Positions 1 to 8,233 of a stretch of DNA of 50,563 nt are shown in pieces (positions within the stretch are counted from its first letter, which is position 1; every line of letters starts with the position of its first letter). A program made the position numbers and the translations under genes. A model generated the notes under the pieces. It searched no databases, had not been told where the DNA came from, and worked only from the letters and a program-made list of their open reading frames with translations. This stretch comes from CANNBR01 sp964592275 (GTDB lineage: Bacteria > Babelota > Babeliae > Babelales > CAIQNR01), in assembly GCA_964592275.1 (NCBI GenBank), contig CAZQDJ010000004.1, positions 1 to 50,563 of the forward strand. Direction: 5' to 3'.

Positions 1-94
1 AGTTTCGGATAGGAAGGGTAAAGCGGTGGCTTTTAAGCCACCTGTGAATTACTTTCTTATTCATGTGTATGTTCTCTTTTTTAAAATTGATTAA

Positions 95-130
95 TTAAAA
101 GAAGGGTGAAGATAGTATCCTCACTCTTCT
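95..130 (-). terminator. Probable intrinsic terminator of the left-edge secreted-protein operon
   Basis: Read on the minus strand, a 10-bp stem (arms 121-130 and 100-109, one G-U pair) with an 11-nt loop is followed by TTTTAATTAA. It lies 16 nt past the stop of the gene ending at 146 and fits the end of the three-gene minus-strand group. Confidence 0.6.
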
Positions 131-145
131 TCTTATAAGTAAATT

Positions 146-1054
146 TTAATGTTTCATTATTTTGTCTCTAGATATCTCTTCAAATTGTTCTCTAACAGCA
201 ACTATTTTTGGTGACGTATGCAAATTGGAAATAGTTTCGGTGATGGTTCTTAGCGCTTGCGGAGTAAGTAACTTTGCAAAATCAGGATTGATAGCCATAC
301 CAAAAGCAAGCATCCATTGTACATTTTGCTTAACGAGATAATTGATTTTTTCCATATGAGCAGCTAATGCTGTATTTGCTTCTTTAAACATAGTCTGCAG
401 ATTGGTAAGTTGTGTGTTAAGTTGCTCTCTTGATTTAATAATCCTTGCAAGAGCTTCGTTAGCAGTAGCTTGTTGAACTGCACTAAAAGTAGTAGCAGGA
501 GACATAATTTCTTCAAGATCTTTGTGTGCCGCTGTTGTATTTCCGTTTTCAACATCTTGCCATATCATCATAGATCCAGAGTCTGGGCTTTGTGATCTTG
601 TTGAAAGGGCCTGCCACATTTGGTTCCAGAGCAATTGATGTTCTTGTAATGCTGTTTGATAGGCTCCAAATGCTTTCATAAACTCAGTATTTTCACCCAT
701 AAGTTGTCTAAGTTGAGTTGTTATGTATGGATATTGTATTTGCATATAGGCTATGTGAAGATTTTCAAGATCAGCAGCTTCCCTTTCAGTTTTAGGAACA
801 ACAGAAAGCGTATTTTGGATAAGCGTAGCAAAGTCTGCAGGCAATGTAATCGATACTTCACCGTTATCTATTTTTAAAGCTGACATGTTTTTATAGAGTG
901 AAGCTGCTTCTTGTTGCATTGTAGTATTTGGAATCATATTTTGCGGTACCATGCCAGGTCTACTAGTAAACATACTGACTAAGTTATTGCTAGCTGACAT
1001 GCTCCCTATAACGGTTAATAGTGCAATATTTAATAATATTTTTTTCATTTTCAT
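146..1054 (-). CDS. Secreted/periplasmic helical protein of unknown function
   Basis: I do not recognise this 302-residue protein. It begins with a lysine-rich n-region and a hydrophobic stretch ending near SMSA (about residues 3-21), a typical Sec signal peptide, so the mature protein should be exported. The rest is Gln/Ala/Leu-rich and looks mostly alpha-helical, with long amphipathic stretches (about 65-150 and 185-250), and has no obvious catalytic motif. The first ATG is chosen because AAGGA lies 7 nt upstream. It is the last of three consecutive minus-strand genes for exported proteins, 59 nt after its neighbour and followed by a hairpin terminator. A structural or envelope-associated role is a guess from composition only. 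Confidence 0.7.
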   Translation of the reverse strand: MKMKKILLNIALLTVIGSMSASNNLVSMFTSRPGMVPQNMIPNTTMQQEAASLYKNMSALKIDNGEVSITLPADFATLIQNTLSVVPKTEREAADLENLHIAYMQIQYPYITTQLRQLMGENTEFMKAFGAYQTALQEHQLLWNQMWQALSTRSQSPDSGSMMIWQDVENGNTTAAHKDLEEIMSPATTFSAVQQATANEALARIIKSREQLNTQLTNLQTMFKEANTALAAHMEKINYLVKQNVQWMLAFGMAINPDFAKLLTPQALRTITETISNLHTSPKIVAVREQFEEISRDKIMKH

Positions 1055-1113
1055 TCTTATATCCTTCTTTTTTTAGTTTTCCGACGCTCACCATGAGCGA
1101 CAGTAGTTAAAAA

Positions 1114-1476
1114 TTATTCTCTTTGTTTTTTCATTCTTAATTCCGCATGTTCTCTTTTTATTTTTTTGATATCTGTGATTGCTTGATTTAATTGGCGAGC
1201 AAGATCAGAGATACGTTCATTAGCAGTAGTAATGTTATTTTTTAGAGAGTTGTTTTCTGCAGTTTTTTTTGCTTGTTCTTGAGCTTCAAGAGCATCTTGA
1301 TCGTCATTCCAAAAGATTGTTTCGTTCTTAGTGTTTTGTTCAAGAGCAAGAGAGTTTGGAGCATAAATGGAAGATTCATCGTTTTCGCGTGCATTTTTTG
1401 GGCTAGCTTTAAGTAAGCTTTCACTTGCAAGTAAACTGGCAAATACAAGAATAAATATACGATCGTTAATTTTCAT
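1114..1476 (-). CDS. Small secreted coiled-coil protein, unknown function
   Basis: A 120-residue orphan. The frame stays open upstream to 1596, but the ATG at 1476 has GGAGA 6 nt before it and starts directly with a signal peptide (MKINDRIFILVFASLLASES, cleavage near LLKA). The longer version would bury the signal peptide and overlap the upstream gene, so I reject it. The mature part is acidic in the middle; its C-terminal half (about residues 55-118) has heptad-like spacing rich in Asn, Gln, Lys and Glu, consistent with a coiled coil. It is the middle gene of a three-gene group encoding exported, coiled-coil-prone proteins. No enzyme motif is visible and function cannot be assigned. Confidence 0.6.
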   Translation of the reverse strand: MKINDRIFILVFASLLASESLLKASPKNARENDESSIYAPNSLALEQNTKNETIFWNDDQDALEAQEQAKKTAENNSLKNNITTANERISDLARQLNQAITDIKKIKREHAELRMKKQRE

Positions 1477-1558
1477 TTTTTCTCCAGTATCAATCAAGCG
1501 GAAGGTGGGATTGAAATAAGGGGGGTACCCTCCGCTTTTATTTTCTCCATTTCCCCTG

Positions 1559-2029
1559 CTAAATAATTTTTTCAGCTTCATCTTCAATTTCTTCAAAAGT
1601 GGTTTCTTTTTTTACAGAGGTATTTTTGGGTTTTTTCTTTGAAGTTATAACTTTTGATGAGGTGCTTGTTTTTTCTTGTTTTGTAAGTTGTGATGTGAGT
1701 CGTTTGTTTTCTTTTTTTAAATCATTAATTTGATCTGTCATACCTGACAATTTTTCCGTTAATTTTTCATTTTGATCATTGAGCTTATCGATCTGTTTGC
1801 TTAAATTTCTGTTTTCTCGATCAAGTGATCGAGCTTCTGCTCTGCTTGCTCCACCATCATCGCTGCTGCGATTACCAGAGTTTGCAGCAGAAGAGAGAAC
1901 GACTCCTGTTAACGCACCAGTTGCAAAACCTCCTCCAAAACCACCACCTTTGGCATGCAGAAATTGTTGATTAGTTGCAGCTACACAGGTAAGTAAACCA
2001 AGGAGGACTATTTTTTTTGAAGTTTTCAT
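1559..2029 (-). CDS. Secreted Gly-rich/coiled-coil protein, unknown function
   Basis: About 156 residues from the ATG at 2029. An ATG two codons upstream (2035) directly abuts the AGGGA ribosome site, so the second ATG, with 6-nt spacing, is the better start. Order: signal peptide (about 1-26), a Gly-rich segment GGGFGGGFATGALTG resembling a glycine-zipper-like membrane-interacting motif (about 29-43), a Ser/Asp linker, a strongly heptad-like coiled coil (about 65-120, LDRENRNLSKQIDKLNDQ and onwards), and a Lys/Thr/Glu-rich tail. First gene of the minus-strand trio. It could be an envelope-anchored coiled-coil protein; this is inferred from composition alone. Confidence 0.65.
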   Translation of the reverse strand: MKTSKKIVLLGLLTCVAATNQQFLHAKGGGFGGGFATGALTGVVLSSAANSGNRSSDDGGASRAEARSLDRENRNLSKQIDKLNDQNEKLTEKLSGMTDQINDLKKENKRLTSQLTKQEKTSTSSKVITSKKKPKNTSVKKETTFEEIEDEAEKII

Positions 2030-2147
2030 TTTCATTCCCTTTATTATTCATAGTATTAGTACTCTATCTAGTAATTAATTTACTAATAGAAAATAATACA
2101 ATGCAATAGTTGACAAGTGGAGAAAGGGAATAGAAGAAAGAATGGGC

Positions 2148-3545
2148 TTAAATTGAAGAATTATTTGTGAGATAATCGGCAATTTTATTAATGTTTCCTG
2201 CTCCCTGAAGTACAATGACATCTCCATTTTGTGCTAGTGAGCTTAAGTGAGAACGTAAGGTCATAAAATCTTCATCAGAAGGGAGATAGGTAACAGGAAT
2301 GTTTGGATTAAGAGAGTTGGCAAGTTCCGTAAGTTTTTCTGCGCTAAACCCAGGAATTGCTGTTTCTCCGGCACTGTAGATATCCGTTACAAGTAGTATA
2401 TCAGCCTTGCTTGTTGCAAGCATGTGAGCAAATTCTTTCCATAACGTGGTAATACGTGAATAACGATGAGGCTGGAAAACAAGAATGACTCTATTTTTTG
2501 TGCGATTGCGAGCAACAGCCATGGTACATTCTATTTCTGTAGGATGATGGCCATAATCATCAAATACTTCAGCTCCTTGGAAGGTGCCTTTGAAGGTGAA
2601 GCGACGATCTACTCCGCTAAAAGTAGAAAGAGCTTCTGATGCTTGTTTAAAAGAAATACCTGCTTCAAGTGAAGCTGCAAGCGCTGCAATGCTGTTGAGA
2701 ATATTGTGTGTGCCGGGCATGTTGACCGTAACTTTTCCTTTATTTTTCCCCTGATGAAGAAGTGTGTAATGAGATTTATCTGCTTCAAGAGTGGGATGCG
2801 TGTATGACCATTCTGCTTCAGAAGACGATCCGTATGTTGCAACAGAAACGTTAGGTAAGGGGAGTAGAGAGCGGATTTGAGGATCGTCAGAACAAACGAA
2901 TGCTTTTCCGTAGAAGGGAATTTTTTCTAAAAAATGACGGAAGGTCGTTGTTACTTCGTGGAGATTTTTATAGAGGCTTAGGTGTTCGCGATCAATGTTG
3001 GTAAGTATGCCAATGGTGGGATAGAGATGAAGTAATGAACGATCGCTTTCGTCTGTTTCTGTGATCAAAAAATCGCTAGAACCAGAACGAGCATTTGATG
3101 AAATACTTTGCAAATGTCCACCTACTATAATAGTTGGATCTGTTTGAGCTTCTATAAAAATATGAGCAAGAAGTGATGTTGTTGTTGTTTTCCCATGAGA
3201 GCCGGCAACTGCAATGGTATATTTGGTGCGAGTAAGTTCTGCGAGCATAACTCCTCGAGAAATGGTCGGAATGTTTCTTTCTCGAGCGCGTATAATTTCA
3301 GGGTGGTCGAGGTTCATTTCTGATGTGTACACAAGAGTTGATATCGTTGCGTCATCACATGATGCGTGGTTATTTCCTTGATAAATAGAACAACCAAACG
3401 CTTGAAGATCAAGAACACTTTTTTGTTGAAGATTGGTGTCGCAGCCAGAAATACGATAGCCTTGGTGTGCAAGAATTTTTGCAATACCGCTCATTCCAAT
3501 GCCGCCAATACCAACAAAATGGATATGCGTATTCTTTTTTAACAT
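2148..3545 (-). CDS. murC: UDP-N-acetylmuramate--L-alanine ligase MurC
   Basis: Cytoplasmic Mur ligase that adds L-alanine to UDP-MurNAc using ATP, the first step of the peptidoglycan stem peptide. The 465-residue length matches the family. Visible: the N-terminal Rossmann motif HFVGIGGIGMSGIA (about 9-22), the ATP-binding loop GSHGKTTTT (about 115-123), the central TETDESDRS segment, and the C-terminal-domain motifs YGHHPTEI and FQPHRYSR. GGGAG lies 8-9 nt before the ATG. It stands alone on the minus strand with no other mur/fts genes nearby, unlike the dcw cluster of many bacteria. Its presence says the organism can at least begin peptidoglycan synthesis, consistent with the SpoIID-like protein at 38 kb. 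Confidence 0.97.
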   Translation of the reverse strand: MLKKNTHIHFVGIGGIGMSGIAKILAHQGYRISGCDTNLQQKSVLDLQAFGCSIYQGNNHASCDDATISTLVYTSEMNLDHPEIIRARERNIPTISRGVMLAELTRTKYTIAVAGSHGKTTTTSLLAHIFIEAQTDPTIIVGGHLQSISSNARSGSSDFLITETDESDRSLLHLYPTIGILTNIDREHLSLYKNLHEVTTTFRHFLEKIPFYGKAFVCSDDPQIRSLLPLPNVSVATYGSSSEAEWSYTHPTLEADKSHYTLLHQGKNKGKVTVNMPGTHNILNSIAALAASLEAGISFKQASEALSTFSGVDRRFTFKGTFQGAEVFDDYGHHPTEIECTMAVARNRTKNRVILVFQPHRYSRITTLWKEFAHMLATSKADILLVTDIYSAGETAIPGFSAEKLTELANSLNPNIPVTYLPSDEDFMTLRSHLSSLAQNGDVIVLQGAGNINKIADYLTNNSSI

Positions 3546-3631
3546 GTGATGTACGCTCCCTCAAGAAAATAGTTCATTAAGTAAAGATCTATTTTGTATC
3601 AGAAATAAAAATATCTGTAAAAAAAGAGTGA

Positions 3632-3994
3632 TTAATTTTGAAGAAATTGTTGCAGAGCAAGTAATTTCTCTTTGAGCGTGATTAGTTTAGAAAGAGTAGG
3701 TAATAATTCTTTTATGTTGCCGTCTTCAAGTGTTGTTCTGTGAGAGCCAAATATTTGAGTGTCAGTTTTTTTGAACTGTTTTTTAGCGCCTGCAATAGTA
3801 AAGCCTTGTTCGTAAAGAAGAGTTTTTATAGAGCGAAATTTTTCTAAATCTTTTGCTTCATAAAATCGTTGTCCTCCTTCAGACCTGTTTCCGGTGACAT
3901 GGAACTCCTTTTCCCAGAAGCGAATAACAAATCGTTCAACCCCTAAATTTTTTGCCAATTCTCCAATGCGAAATTGTTTTTTTTGCATTTTCAC
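3632..3994 (-). CDS. MerR-family transcriptional regulator, short form
   Basis: A 120-residue DNA-binding protein. The N-terminal winged-helix domain is clear (FRIGELAKNLGVERFVIRFWEKEF, then GGQRFYEAKDLEKFRSIKTLLYEQGFTI, about residues 8-75), followed by only about 45 residues of dimerisation helix. There is no cysteine-based metal site and no large effector domain, so it resembles the short MerR/HTH_17-type regulators rather than MerR/CueR sensors. Start is ambiguous between GTG 3994 (AAGGAG at 8 nt) and ATG 3988 (GAGG at 8 nt). It is transcribed divergently from yidC, with a good minus-strand promoter at 4066-4038. Its target is unknown; a dyad upstream of yidC is a candidate. Confidence 0.85.
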   Translation of the reverse strand: MKMQKKQFRIGELAKNLGVERFVIRFWEKEFHVTGNRSEGGQRFYEAKDLEKFRSIKTLLYEQGFTIAGAKKQFKKTDTQIFGSHRTTLEDGNIKELLPTLSKLITLKEKLLALQQFLQN

Positions 3995-4037
3995 TACCTC
4001 TTCTCCTTTTTAAATTCTGTAGAAATGGATATCTGTC

Positions 4038-4066
4038 TTTATAACGTAACCACTCCTGTCTGTAAA
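4038..4066 (-). promoter_or_regulatory. Predicted sigma70-type promoter of the MerR-family gene
   Basis: On the minus strand TTTACA (4066-4061), 17 nt, then TATAAA (4043-4038), about 45 nt before the MerR-type start. Close to consensus in both boxes and spacing. Judged by eye only. Confidence 0.5.
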
Positions 4067-4123
4067 CAATGTTTGTGATTGCCGAAACATCGCGCTAGCG
4101 AAGGCGTGTCTTTCTTGGTATCC

Positions 4124-4153
4124 TTTAGACTTTTAAAGTCTTACGTATATAAA
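4124..4153 (+). promoter_or_regulatory. Putative yidC promoter containing a 7+1+7 dyad
   Basis: A perfect inverted repeat AGACTTT-T-AAAGTCT (4127-4141) sits between a weak -35-like TTTAGA (4124-4129) and overlapping -10-like TATATA/TATAAA (4146-4153), 30 nt upstream of the yidC ATG. MerR-type activators bind dyads in exactly this promoter position, and a MerR-family gene lies divergently next door, but the pairing is inference. Confidence 0.3.
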
Positions 4154-4183
4154 TATTTTATAGAACTATTGCGAGGAATCTTC

Positions 4184-5665
4184 ATGAACAAACCAGCCTT
4201 TTTTGGGTTATTGCTTTTTACTTTGGGTGTTCAAATCGGCCTTCAGGTCTATCTTTCTAAAAAATCAAAAGAACCGGTTGTTATGCAGCAGGCTTTGAAT
4301 TTAGAAGTTAATTTTTCTGCAGATGAGCATCATGAAGAAGTGACAACAGTTAAAACTCCCTATGCTTCGATGGGCTTTACCAGTAGGGGTGCCACTTTAG
4401 CTGATTTAACGTTCCATCGTTCTATGGATGGTATTGAACAGGATTTTGTAGTGCTTGCTGCTGATCAAATAGAAGAACGGGATCAACAAGCATTTGTAGT
4501 AGCGCTTGATGGTAAAACTCCTTATGCCTATCATCTGAAATCACATGATGAAACGGCTGACGCACACCTTCTTTCGTATGGTGTTGCAAGTCAGGATGCA
4601 GAAATACATAAGCAGTTTGTTGTGTACAAAGATCGTCCTCAAATTGATCTAGTCCTTACTGTTAAACCACATGTTCCGACAAATGTACGCATTATGTGGC
4701 CTTCCCCTTTACTTAAGGGCTTAGGAGAAGATGAGGTTATCGATGGGGTAATGATTAACCAAACAAACTCGTTTTCAAAAGTTCCAGAGAAAAAAATTAG
4801 CGCAACGCCGTACGAGCAACCGCTCTTTTTTGGAAGTGAAGATAAATATTTTGTATTTACTATGACAAAAGATGCAAATCGTTTTGCACAGCGTGCGTAT
4901 TATAAACAAGCTCAAAGACGAGTGCTTTCATTGCTTGAATCATCTCAAATTAATGAAGAAAAAACCTGGCATGTAACATTCTATTTTGGGCCTAAAGATG
5001 CTCAATCTATGGCTTTGGTAGATAAAAATTTGGATAAAGTTTTTGATTATGGACTGTTTTCTTTTCTAGCAAAACCATTGCTCTATGTTTTGCGAAAAAT
5101 TAATGGAATTGTACATAACTACGGTGTTGCCATTCTTTTGATTACCCTTCTTTTAAAACTTCTTTTGTTGCCGCTCACCTGGAGTGGTGCTCGTAAAATG
5201 AAAAGATTGCAAGAATATCAGCGCAAGATGGCTTATCTTGAACAAAAGCATAAAGGTGACAAGCAAGGTCTAGAAGCAGCTCGCATGGAAATGTTGCAAA
5301 AAGATGGACTTCCTCTTGGAGGGTGTTTGCCTTTGTTAATTCAGATTCCTTTTCTTGCGGCACTTCAAAGTGGATTGAATAATTCTCTTGAGTTGTATCG
5401 AGCACCATTCTTTTTGTGGATTAAGGATTTATCGATTGCTGATCCTTACTATGTTTTACCTTTTTTGATTCTTATCTTTTTTGTATTCGGTGCAATTATT
5501 GGACAAAAAGGTGGTGGGGCTCGCCAAAACATTTTTATGATTCTTGGAGCTGTTGTCTTTATGGCCTTTACGGCGAACCTTTCAGCTGGCTTGTGTTTGT
5601 GTATTTTGGGGAATATTGCTTTGCATACTCTTCAAACTGAGCTTCAAAAAGCGATTGATGTATGA
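4184..5665 (+). CDS. yidC: Membrane protein insertase YidC
   Basis: Inserts and folds inner-membrane proteins, alone or with SecYEG. From the ATG at 4184 (GAGGA 6 nt upstream) it is 493 residues; the frame continues upstream to 4079, but that extension has no ribosome site or family similarity. Visible: an N-terminal membrane anchor (about 4-22), a large periplasmic beta domain (about 45-300) typical of Gram-negative YidC, then the conserved insertase core with membrane segments starting about LRKINGIVHNYGVAILLITL, the cytoplasmic hairpin loop (RKMKRLQEYQRKMAYLEQ) and the conserved LGGCLPLLIQIPFLAAL. The large periplasmic domain argues for a diderm envelope. It overlaps recR by 4 nt (ATGA), which suggests translational coupling. 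rpmH and rnpA, common YidC neighbours, are not here. Confidence 0.95.
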   Translation: MNKPAFFGLLLFTLGVQIGLQVYLSKKSKEPVVMQQALNLEVNFSADEHHEEVTTVKTPYASMGFTSRGATLADLTFHRSMDGIEQDFVVLAADQIEERDQQAFVVALDGKTPYAYHLKSHDETADAHLLSYGVASQDAEIHKQFVVYKDRPQIDLVLTVKPHVPTNVRIMWPSPLLKGLGEDEVIDGVMINQTNSFSKVPEKKISATPYEQPLFFGSEDKYFVFTMTKDANRFAQRAYYKQAQRRVLSLLESSQINEEKTWHVTFYFGPKDAQSMALVDKNLDKVFDYGLFSFLAKPLLYVLRKINGIVHNYGVAILLITLLLKLLLLPLTWSGARKMKRLQEYQRKMAYLEQKHKGDKQGLEAARMEMLQKDGLPLGGCLPLLIQIPFLAALQSGLNNSLELYRAPFFLWIKDLSIADPYYVLPFLILIFFVFGAIIGQKGGGARQNIFMILGAVVFMAFTANLSAGLCLCILGNIALHTLQTELQKAIDV

Positions 5666-6264
5666 TCGATAAAATTCCAACACTCGCTCATTTGTGTAAA
5701 GTTTTGCAGCAAGTTCCTTATCTTGCTTCAAAAAATTTGTATCGGGTAGCTACCTATTTTTTGATGAGCGATAAGGAGAAGATCGATCGTTTTTGTTTGG
5801 CTCTTTTAGAAGCAAAGCGAAACATTGTTACTTGCCCTGAGTGCTGTGTATGGAAAGAGCGAGATAAAAACTGTATTTTTTGTGGTGACTCAAAGCGAGA
5901 TCATACCATTATTTGTGTGGTAGAGACGTGGCAAGAGTTGATGGCAATTGAAAAAACTGAAGGATTTTCTGGATTATATCATGTTCTTGGGGGAGCGATT
6001 TGCCCCTTGGAAGGGATTGGGCCTGAAGATTTAACGATTGATGTTTTAATTGTTCGGGTAAAAACAAAACAGCCAACTGAGTTAATCTTAGCTACCAATC
6101 AGACTCCAGAAGGTGAAGCGACAGCAGCATTTATTGCGCGAAAATTAAAAGATACTGGAGTAAAAATTTCATGTCTTGCTCGTGGCATGCCTGTGGGCGC
6201 AGTGCTTGAAGGATTAGATAAATTGACTGTTTATAAGGCATTATCGGAGCGCCGTCCATTTTAA
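5662..6264 (+). CDS. recR: Recombination protein RecR
   Basis: Works with RecF and RecO to load RecA at gaps during recombinational repair. The 200-residue length is normal. Visible: the N-terminal helix-hairpin-helix region (about 1-50), the C4 zinc finger with Cys58, Cys61, Cys71 and Cys74 (CPECC...CIFC), and the Toprim domain beginning TIICVVETWQELMAIEKT with the following YHVLGGAICPLEGIGPEDL, a RecR signature. The ATG overlaps the yidC stop codon by 4 nt. Its usual partner dnaX/ybaB is not adjacent. No anomalies. Confidence 0.96.
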   Translation: MIDKIPTLAHLCKVLQQVPYLASKNLYRVATYFLMSDKEKIDRFCLALLEAKRNIVTCPECCVWKERDKNCIFCGDSKRDHTIICVVETWQELMAIEKTEGFSGLYHVLGGAICPLEGIGPEDLTIDVLIVRVKTKQPTELILATNQTPEGEATAAFIARKLKDTGVKISCLARGMPVGAVLEGLDKLTVYKALSERRPF

Positions 6265-6291
6265 TGAAATTTTTCTAAGGAAGGTTTTTTA

Positions 6292-7578
6292 GTGAACAAG
6301 AATATAATAAACGAAATGGCTCAAAGAGTTGTTCGTCGACAAGAATTAATCGAAAAAATTCGTTTTTTATATCCAGAAAAAAAAGGCGCATTGCTCTTTT
6401 GTGCTGGGTTTGAGCGTGATAGAGAGCCTTTTTTTCAAGATAGTTCCTTTCATTATTTCGTGGGCATTGATGAGCCTGCTCTTGTGTTATATCAACCACT
6501 TGAAGGTGATGCGATTTTGTATGAACCGCAGTACGCAACAGATCGTTCTGTGTGGTTGCCTTTAAAGAAGAACGCAAAAATATTGCAAGAAGTTGGTATT
6601 GCAAAAACTGCTTTTTTGGGGAAAGCAGTTGCAGGATATTCAAGTGATCCATTTTTTTCTAAAGAAGCAGTTGAATTATTAATTGAGCAATTAACAGAGC
6701 TTGTTGAAGCACAACATTTTTTGTTTACGCCTCTTTCAGATATCAGTGTTGAATCGCGTATTGTTTTGAATCAGTTGTGTCAGTATGTTCCTGGGCTCCA
6801 GAAACAGTTGATTGATAGCGCATTGCTCATTGGACGTATGCGCCGTAAAAAAGATATGCGTGAAATAGAACATATGTATCGAGCAATTGAAATTACTGCA
6901 GCGGCACAAGAAGGAGCGGCAGAATCTATTGAACCAGGAGCTTCTGAAGCACGAATTCAGGCAGCAATAGATTATGTTTTTGCAGAAGGTCATGCAGTAA
7001 GAGCATTTCCAAGTATTGTAGGAAGCGGTAAAAATAGTACGGTGCTTCATTATGTTGATAATAAAGATGTGATGGCAGAAGGAGATTTGGTTGTTGTTGA
7101 TATTGGTGCTTCTTATAAACAGTATGCAGCAGATATTACCCGTACCTATCCAGTTTCTGGAATGTTTTCAAAGCGTCAGAGAGAAATTTATCAGTGTGTG
7201 TTAGATGCACAAACGTTTGTAGCAGAAGCAGCAAAGCCTGGGATGTATTTGAATAATCCCGAACAACCGGAAAAATCGCTTCATCATATTGCCTACAATT
7301 TTTTTAAAGATCATGGCTATGCAGACTATTTTCCGCATGGGATTGGGCACTTTGTGGGGCTTGATGTACATGATGTTGGAGAGAGGCAAGAACCTTTGCA
7401 GTTGGGTGACGTGATTACTATTGAGCCAGGACTGTATCTTTCTGAAGAAGCACTTGGTGTCCGTATCGAAGATATGTATTGGATTGTGGAAGATGGGGTT
7501 ATTTGTTTGACTGAGGGAATTGCAAAGGAAATAAAAGATATTGAAGAGCTAATGCGCTCTTTAAGGGGAGAGGAGTAG
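6292..7578 (+). CDS. pepP: Xaa-Pro aminopeptidase (M24B, PepP-like)
   Basis: A cytoplasmic dinuclear-metal peptidase that removes N-terminal residues preceding proline. The 428 residues comprise an N-terminal creatinase-like domain (about 1-170), which begins with FLYPEKKGALLFCAG and contains FHYFVGIDEPALVLY as in PepP, and a C-terminal pita-bread domain. Metal ligands are visible in VVVDIGASYKQYAADITRTY (two Asp), HGIGHFVGLDVHD (His), ITIEPGLYL (Glu) and VRIEDMY (Glu). The start is GTG with an AAGGAAGG ribosome site. It lies 27 nt after recR and probably forms an operon with yidC-recR. PepQ-type prolidase activity cannot be excluded, but the N-terminal domain fits PepP better. Confidence 0.9.
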   Translation: MNKNIINEMAQRVVRRQELIEKIRFLYPEKKGALLFCAGFERDREPFFQDSSFHYFVGIDEPALVLYQPLEGDAILYEPQYATDRSVWLPLKKNAKILQEVGIAKTAFLGKAVAGYSSDPFFSKEAVELLIEQLTELVEAQHFLFTPLSDISVESRIVLNQLCQYVPGLQKQLIDSALLIGRMRRKKDMREIEHMYRAIEITAAAQEGAAESIEPGASEARIQAAIDYVFAEGHAVRAFPSIVGSGKNSTVLHYVDNKDVMAEGDLVVVDIGASYKQYAADITRTYPVSGMFSKRQREIYQCVLDAQTFVAEAAKPGMYLNNPEQPEKSLHHIAYNFFKDHGYADYFPHGIGHFVGLDVHDVGERQEPLQLGDVITIEPGLYLSEEALGVRIEDMYWIVEDGVICLTEGIAKEIKDIEELMRSLRGEE

Positions 7579-7582
7579 ACCT

Positions 7583-7606
7583 AAAAGCTGATGGGAATGC
7601 TTTTTT
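7583..7606 (+). terminator. Weak terminator after the aminopeptidase gene
   Basis: Six-bp stem AAAAGC/GCTTTT (7583-7588 and 7599-7604) with a 10-nt loop runs into a T6 tract, 5 nt past the stop codon. The stem is short and AT-rich, so it is a weak call. Confidence 0.3.
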
Positions 7607-7610
7607 GAAG

Positions 7611-7639
7611 TTGACCGTTTTGCTCTTTTAGCGTACTTT
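7611..7639 (+). promoter_or_regulatory. Predicted promoter for rplM
   Basis: TTGACC (7611-7616), 17 nt, TACTTT (7634-7639). The -35 is 5/6 to consensus; the -10 keeps T1, A2 and T6. It lies about 70 nt upstream of the rplM ATG, after the aminopeptidase gene. Confidence 0.4.
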
Positions 7640-7707
7640 GTACCTATCCGTTCATTAATTATTGAAAATTATAAGATCACAAAAAACATAATAATAAGGG
7701 TGAAGCT

Positions 7708-8148
7708 ATGTCTATGGACATGAATAGAATGTTTAATTTACGTAAAGAAGATGCAGAACCTCTATGGCATTTCGTTGATGCAGAAGGAAAAGTTTTAGGA
7801 CGATTGGCGACAGAAATAGCTGATCTTTTACGTGGAAAAGGTAAACCAACCTATACTCCTCATACAGCTAATGGTGATTACGTTGTTGTAGTGAATGCTG
7901 AAAAAGTTGTTCTTACCGGTAATAAACTTGAAAATAAAACATACATTCGTGTTACAGGATGGATGGGTGGTAAAAAAGAACTTACTGCTAAACACGTTAT
8001 GAGCACGCACCCAGAACGCATTATCGAGTCAGCAGTTGCTGGTATGATGGCGGATAATATTCTTAACGCTCGTATGATTAAAAATTTGAAAGTGTATGTG
8101 GGCGCTGAGCATCCACATAAAGCTCAATTTGCACCAAAAGCTGCATAA
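7708..8148 (+). CDS. rplM: 50S ribosomal protein L13
   Basis: An early-assembly protein of the large subunit. Diagnostic: WHFVDAEGKVLGRLATEIADLLRGK near the N-terminus, GDYVVVVNAEKV in the middle and YVGAEHPHKAQ at the end. Length 146 is normal. AAGGGTG lies 7 nt before the ATG. The near-universal downstream partner rpsI (S9) does not follow; instead a strong terminator and then rseP on the other strand come next. rplM is therefore a single-gene unit here and rpsI must lie elsewhere. Confidence 0.97.
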   Translation: MSMDMNRMFNLRKEDAEPLWHFVDAEGKVLGRLATEIADLLRGKGKPTYTPHTANGDYVVVVNAEKVVLTGNKLENKTYIRVTGWMGGKKELTAKHVMSTHPERIIESAVAGMMADNILNARMIKNLKVYVGAEHPHKAQFAPKAA

Positions 8149-8183
8149 CTGAGCCGTTTAAAAAGCGACACGTTCTAAAAAAT

Positions 8184-8209
8184 AAGCCCCGAAAACTCGG
8201 GGCTTTATT
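8184..8209. terminator. Strong bidirectional terminator between rplM and rseP
   Basis: Perfect 9-bp stem AAGCCCCGA/TCGGGGCTT (8184-8192 and 8197-8205) with a 4-nt loop, followed by TTATTT on the plus strand and TTATTTTTT on the minus strand. It sits between convergent genes. Confidence 0.85.
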
Positions 8210-8233
8210 TGTGTCAAAAAAGGAAAGTGTGGA

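Noticed and set aside
25..42. GGTGGC/GCCACC hairpin at the left edge
   Set aside because: No T-run follows and the gene that it might belong to lies outside the window.
1477..1596. In-frame N-terminal extension of the 1.1-kb gene
   Set aside because: It would bury the signal peptide and overlap the upstream gene; the ATG at 1476 has a ribosome site.
4079..4183. N-terminal extension of yidC
   Set aside because: Starts with TTG, lacks a ribosome site, and puts 35 residues before the normal YidC membrane anchor.
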